Source of the DNA: Icerya purchasi
Lineage: Eukaryota; Arthropoda; Insecta; Hemiptera; Monophlebidae
NCBI GenBank assembly: GCA_039619475.1
Contig: CM077116.1
Span: forward strand, 23,695,191 to 23,759,190
DNA length: 64,000 bases
Reading direction: 5' to 3'
Part shown: in pieces, positions 58,701 through 64,000 of the stretch
Layout: each line of letters opens with the position of its first letter
How positions within the stretch are numbered: the stretch's first letter is position 1
Notes under the pieces: model-generated
The model's database searches: none
What the model was told of the DNA's origin: nothing
Seen by the model: only the letters and a program-made list of their open reading frames with translations
Position numbers and translations under genes: made by a program

Positions 58701-61700
58701 AAAGCTCGAATTGGAGCCAATAAATGACAGTTCCATCTTAATATCTCGAAAAACCGCGAAATGTGACAAATAAACATCCAAATAAATTGAGGTAGATCTG
58801 GAATTTATAACCGCATTAAAAAAAGTAAACAAATCAATACTGTGTTGATAACAACCGCTGTTAAAATTTTTAATGAGAGTACAATTTGGATAGAAACACA
58901 TTATACGTTATTTAGTTATTGTAACTAAATTTGTAATTGAAAAACTTCGTTCCGAGCCAGTTACAGTAGAATAGCGTTGTTTTATTCATCATCTGATCGT
59001 ACTACGTTCGTATCGCCATGTAACGAGCTGGTGAGTTGTGACCAATAACAGAGCAAGCAGTGTGAAAAATACATACGAACTATACGAGTGATAAAGATAA
59101 AAGGCGTCATCTGTACTTCAATTCCCCCCGATCCTTTCATTCATTCGGTTCCAAGACTAGTTACATAGTTACAATATCTTCTTTTAGTTACAGTGGTTAC
59201 TTCTCATTTCTGGGACATAAAAGTGACAAGGATAACGAAGTAATGTAAATACGTTGTCGATTGGAATGGAACGAACTATTTCAGAGCCGAAACTAATTTC
59301 TAGTTACGTTGCTCGTTACTTTACACATCATTAGTGGCCAATTAAACATAATTTTTAAATTCTCGGTTTATTCCTGGCTTTCCTGGTCCAAATCCTCCCG
59401 ATTTTCTGATTACTAGAATTGTAAAAAAAAAAAAATGGAACTTTTTTGTTACTATTGATAATATTTGACCGCCACGCCATTATTACATATGAATAAAACG
59501 GAACTTGGTAATTTACTTTGAGTAAAGTACTACATTAAAAAATGCATTCATTTTTCGCTTCAAATGATTTTTTCTTATTAAAAATATCGTTTTTAGCTGT
59601 TTTTATTTTTTTCCTCGGTTTTACGACAAAATTCCCGGCTTATTCCCGGTTGGATAGCTACCCTGTGTGATTGTAACTGCCATAAAAGTTAGAGAAAAAA
59701 AATTTAACGTTATCTATTTGTATGCAAAATATTGGAAATTAAACAGAGCTATAAATTGCATAATTAGTTAAATACCCTTATCTAAAAACATGATAAAACT
59801 ACTAGGGTTTATAAACTTATAGAATATAAAAATTAATAAGAAAAAAAGTAATAACCTACTTCCATTTTTCCTTGAGTATTAGTTATAAACTATAAGGTGT
59901 ACCTAAAAATTAATGAATGAAATCAGTTGGTTCAAATTATTTACTTAATACGTAAAAGAAACGAAAAAAACAACAACAAAAAAACAAAAAAAAACAAAAC
60001 AATATAAGTAATTATACTTGTGTTACATTTAACATAATTTTTTGCCGTTCAAAAAAGTATAAATGCTTTCCAAATTTCAGCGGAAATCAGCTAATACCTA
60101 CAACCGACTTAAAGATCATTCCACTAAAAAAGAAGAAAAAAAAATAAAACAAAATTAAATTAGAATACCGTCATATACACAAAACTTACAATATAATTTT
60201 TTTAAATTCACATATTCAGTTATCATTCTATTTATTTTCCAATGTATACTATACTCGTATATTATATTTCGCGAATGTGCCTCTCTGTATACAAAAAAGT
60301 TTCTGCATTTTTTGGTCTTTTATTTTTTCTTTTCTTTTTTTTTTCTGGTTTTGTTTTGCAATATAAAAATTGTAAAATATTTTAATTAGCCAAAATTAAT
60401 TTTCGATAGTTTAACACTAACAATCCTACGGAGTGCAATCAAAGTGAACAAAGGCTAGAGTCCTCTTGGGTATATGTATAAAAAAACTATAAATATAATA
60501 AATTATAGTCGTTTGATAGTTAATGTAAATTTTTTATTACGTTAGATGTACTAGATTTAGTATTTAGATTTTCGTAGTTTACTAAATAATTGCAGTAACT
60601 TATGTCTTTAATAATAATTTTTTAAAACTATACTTTATGTATCAACTATGCAACATTTTAAAAGATATAAACTAATTTAAATGTAACCAAACATGACATA
60701 TATAAAATATTTTTAAATGTGATATTCATTTCTAAGCATAGAAAATGCTGAAAATTTTCTAATTGAAATGTTCTAAAAATTAATAAAGTTTACAAGATTT
60801 TTAAGAAATAAACGATGTAAACTAACCAAGTCGTCGACCGTTTCGGAAATCTCAAATTTATTGTCTGGAACACTATTATTTTTCTGGCTTTCCAAAAACT
60901 GGAATGCGCCGTCAGCGTTTACATTGCTTTTAATGGATTCATCCTGCGTTATTAGACCCAAATTTTCTACGCGTTTTTAAATAAATGTATTTTTTTTAAT
61001 TGTATGAAAATTAAAAATTAAAAAATTTAATAAGACTAATATTCCACAAGTAATATGTACAACTAACAGTTTTATAAATTTTTCATTTAATATATAATAA
61101 ATAAGTACATTTCGTAGCATGATTACCCAAATTCAACACCAACAATGTTTAAAAATATTAAATAAAAAAAAAAAAAAATGGATTATTCTACATATATGCT
61201 GGCGAGCTAATGCAAACTTAACTAGTAGACCGAATTTATATATTAGTATCATATATTTTTTTGATTATTTTTTCTTTCGTTATCATTATTAAATATTATA
61301 CAGTTATGAGTTATGCATATAAATATTTAATTAAGCTTTTTATTTATATTCAAAACAGACAGAATTTTAACAATTTCTTTAATGTCGAATTACATCTTTC
61401 TATTCTCAACGCATAAAAATAAAGTCTCTTTACTGATGATTCACAAATGGGTACATTAAGCTGGCCAATTTTTGGGAGTCCGAATGTAGTGACTTTTCAA
61501 TGGTCTCCATACAGCACAAAATAACCTTATTAAAACATGTTCAGTGCCCTTATATTACGTATATTAAGTATTAAGACTTGAAAATTAACTGATTAAAGAG
61601 CTGCGCGCTTCAAATAATGTCTTCCTTAATTCTGAAAGATCTCCACACATTTAAAAATAAGGTATTTCTAAATCCAAATAACTTCAGTTGACATCAATGT

Positions 61701-62189
61701 TTCTTCGTGAGTTCTAAGACATCGAATTTTTAACAAGGACCTTTTGTATTATGTAAAGAGATGTTTCATAAGAAGTAAACTTTGTCTAGTGTGATCTTTC
61801 TGCCAACTAATGTTTTTTTTTTTAAATTCCTGCAATTCTTTTCGATTAATTAATTGCAGTCTTAAAAAAGGGTATAACCGAATAAATTTGTAGAGTCGGG
61901 CTCTCTTCGATTTAGACCCGAGGCATGTTGTTGTGCCTTGGTAAAATACAGCGTATGCTTCAGCCGTCACTGCTACCAACGCATCCGTTCTCAGTTTACT
62001 TTCAGATACTGTATACAATGTGCTGCGACTGCTGTCGACGCAGTACGCGAAGGAAACCTATACAAGTTAATGACAAGTATAATGAGCATGAATAAATTGT
62101 AAACAATCGACAACAGAGAAATACACTGATTTCTTTCGATTTTTAGCATAATATTGACGGACCTGAAAATGGAGAATCAAGGGGTGAAT
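58701..62189. other. No recognisable gene, 3.5 kb
   Basis: AT-rich sequence with A-rich runs near 59424-59436, 59967-60000 and 61167-61179. The frames 60773-60961 and 61749-62018 (both minus) lack motifs. I saw no member of the retrotransposon families found elsewhere. Confidence 0.45.
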
Positions 62190-63192
62190 GTTTCCAGGCG
62201 TGTTGGGTGGTGCACCTTGATGAGAAAAAATGAAGAAGGTTTTGACCCCTACCCCTACCCCTTTGCAATTCCTGGCCATATTATTCCGAAATCTTTAAAA
62301 AATTTTAATTTCGACGAGGCTAAGCTAAAATTCTCCTTCTTTTGCATAAAATTACATCTGATAACGGTATATTTAGGATACTTTTTTTTTCAATTTTTTG
62401 TCCATTCCTTCATAGTTTTTTTACCATTTGAAAATTTCAAACGTGAAAAACACCACTAAATTAACGAGGAAACACACTGAAAAAAATGTTCGAAAACTCA
62501 ATTTTTGTTTCCTTATAGTTTGGCTTTTCTAGTTTCATTATCCTAAAGGCCGAAAATCGCAAAATATGTATTCGTGTATTGAAAAGCAGCGAATATAATT
62601 TTTAATTTAGTACCTCGCGTTAATCATAACTAGCTTTGACAGAAAATTCAGTACGAGGTATGAACTAAGAAAATTTAAATAAATGACGATAAATAAAACG
62701 GAAAGGATAAATACTAGTATGGTAGCCTGAAGCGTAGAATCATTTTTTTAATTTTTGTCAAAAATTTTGATTTTCGACAAGAAAAAAGCCTAAAAAACGA
62801 TACTTCAGTACAGATTTTTGCGATTTTCGGCCCTTAGGATAATGAAACTAGAAAAGCCAAACTATAAGGAAACAAAAAAATTGAGTTTTCGAACATTTTT
62901 TTCAGGGTGGTTCCTCGTTACTTTAGTGGTGTTTTTCACGTTTGAAATTTTCAAATGGTAAAAAAACTATGAAGGAATGGACAAAAAATTGAAAAAAAAA
63001 GTATCCTAAATATACCGTTATCAGATGTAATTTTATGCAAAAGAAGGAGAATTTTAGCTTAGCCTCGTCAAAATTAAAATTTTTTAAAGATTTCGGAATA
63101 ATATGGCCAGGAATTGCAAAGGGATAGGGGTAGGGGTCAAAACCTTCCTTATTTTTTCTCATCAAGGGGCACCACCCAAAACGCCTGGAAAC
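62190..63192. repeat. 1.0-kb inverted repeat with ~376-bp near-identical arms
   Basis: The left arm (62190-62565) starts GTTTCCAGGCGT. The right arm (62815-63192) ends with its reverse complement, ACGCCTGGAAAC. By eye the arms differ at about a dozen positions, roughly 97% identity, including a 2-bp indel. The spacer is about 249 bp and unrelated. Each arm contains a frame of about 80 codons that reads the same protein towards the centre. That is a by-product of arm identity, and the frames contain no known domain. The arms carry CCCCTACCCCTACCCC near 62248. No target duplication was evident, so this is either a long-TIR DNA transposon remnant or a recent inverted duplication. Confidence 0.9.
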
Positions 63193-63379
63193 ACTTCCCT
63201 CCGGTGATTAAATGAAGGGCGTAAAAATACGTATATTTATAGTTTGCATAATAATTCTTATGTTGATGACTAATACGTAACCCGCACCTAAATTTATTTT
63301 TAAAAATAACACAATTTGCTGTCAATAAAAGAAAATTAGACTTAGTCATGGACTTTTCTTCCAACGATCCACATGTACC

Positions 63380-64000
63380 TTTCCTTTCCTTCGGGAACAC
63401 TAATAAAATACGTGCCATCACTAATGTACATACAATAACCAATCAAATAAATAAAGCAGATCTGGAAAGGAAAGAAAAATTTTGAGAAGAATTTGAAAAA
63501 ATATATGCAGGATTCTGGATACTCAATAATTCCTTTAGGAAACTTTAATGTTTCATTAAGCAAAAAGCAAAAACATCAAAATATAGTGGAAAAGTACTCC
63601 GCATGAAAAATAACTAACTGTAACGGTGTAAGATTAATAGAATTGAGTAGAACATTCAAATAGGTGATTAAATCAACACCTTTCAAACAGCTACCTAGGA
63701 AACAAAAAAAAACTTGCTCGTCTCCCCAAACTCTAATTTGGGTGCATTCCAGACCGATCAATTTGCTATTACACGGAAGGTACAATTGGTGTAATTCAAA
63801 ATGCCAGTGTACTAGAAAACGCCAAACTAGATTCTGACCGTTACTTATCGAAAATAAAAAATGAAACTATTTTCAAGAAATATTAAAAAGACCTAGAGAA
63901 ACAAAACAGATAAAGTTTATACCCAAAAACTAAAATATAGCGAAGAATTTACCCAAAAACTAGAAAGTTTCAACCCCGAAAATTAGGATCAATTGAAGAA
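63380..64000 (+). mobile_element. Endonuclease-RT (RTE-like) fragment, running off the window
   Basis: A degraded APE endonuclease is readable across frames: ADLERKEKF then EEFEKIYAG (63455-63510); IPLGNFNVSLSKKQKHQNIV (63520-63590), equivalent to the 'I.mGDFNAK.Gk' box with D changed to N; and NCNGVRLIEL (63618-63648), with a later stretch matching the 'H..I..etW.sPdgrt.nQIDHi' region. Near 63910-63990, KVYTQKLKYSEEFTQKLESF corresponds to the linker towards RT. The RT itself would lie beyond 64000. The DFN aspartate change and stops show it is inactive. The C-terminal pieces at 27110, 29935 and 36020 may belong to related families. Confidence 0.7.

Noticed and set aside
62240..62262. CCCCTACCCCTACCCC considered as a telomere-type repeat
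   Set aside because: Only about three units, present in both arms of an inverted repeat; not the TTAGG type of insects.
62154..62459. 101-codon plus-strand frame, with its 80-codon minus-strand twin at 62923-63165, suggesting a conserved duplicated protein
   Set aside because: The two are the same DNA in the arms of an inverted repeat, so their agreement reflects arm identity, not selection on a protein.

Overview
This window looks like intergenic, repeat-dense DNA from an arthropod nuclear genome, most likely an insect. It is strongly AT-rich and carries many (TA)n, (CA)n and (ATT)n microsatellites. I found no convincing host gene, rRNA, tRNA or CRISPR array. Every protein-coding signal I can recognise belongs to a transposable element, and nearly all are broken. 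The species cannot be told from the sequence.

Layout. At 0-6.3 kb there is a degraded RNase-H-bearing non-LTR retrotransposon on the minus strand ('I-like' here). It is abutted by an opposite-strand 3' end of the same family, split by a 478-bp piggyBac-type MITE with TTAA flanks, and followed by a tandem-repeat-bearing element and a CR1/L2-like reverse-transcriptase (RT) fragment. At 6.4-20 kb there are a diverged ~150-bp tandem repeat, a minus-strand Jockey fragment, three long inverted repeats and an RNase H/zinc-finger 3' fragment. At 20-41 kb there are mostly short fragments: a Penelope-like RT piece, several more I-like copies, C-terminal pieces of an endonuclease-RT family, a ~440-bp dispersed repeat in two inverted copies and a gutted Jockey copy. 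At 42.2-43.2 kb there is a complete-looking nonautonomous Helitron. At 43.9-51.9 kb almost nothing is recognisable.

The best element is a full-length Jockey-clade retrotransposon at 52.08-56.50 kb with a perfect 15-bp target-site duplication. Its gag-like ORF1 and endonuclease/RT ORF2 overlap by ATGA, and it has one nonsense codon and two frameshifts. Then come a second, larger tandem-repeat element (57.4-58.7 kb) related to the Helitron interior, a 1-kb inverted repeat with nearly identical 376-bp arms (62.2-63.2 kb), and an endonuclease fragment running off the window end.

The pieces do not form a cellular pathway; they record nested insertions. The retroelement ORFs would have supplied RNA binding, target nicking and reverse transcription for their own copying. 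The MITE, the Helitron and the foldback repeats encode no intact enzyme and would depend on enzymes made elsewhere. All homology statements come from reading translated frames by eye, so boundaries are approximate unless termini or duplications are named.
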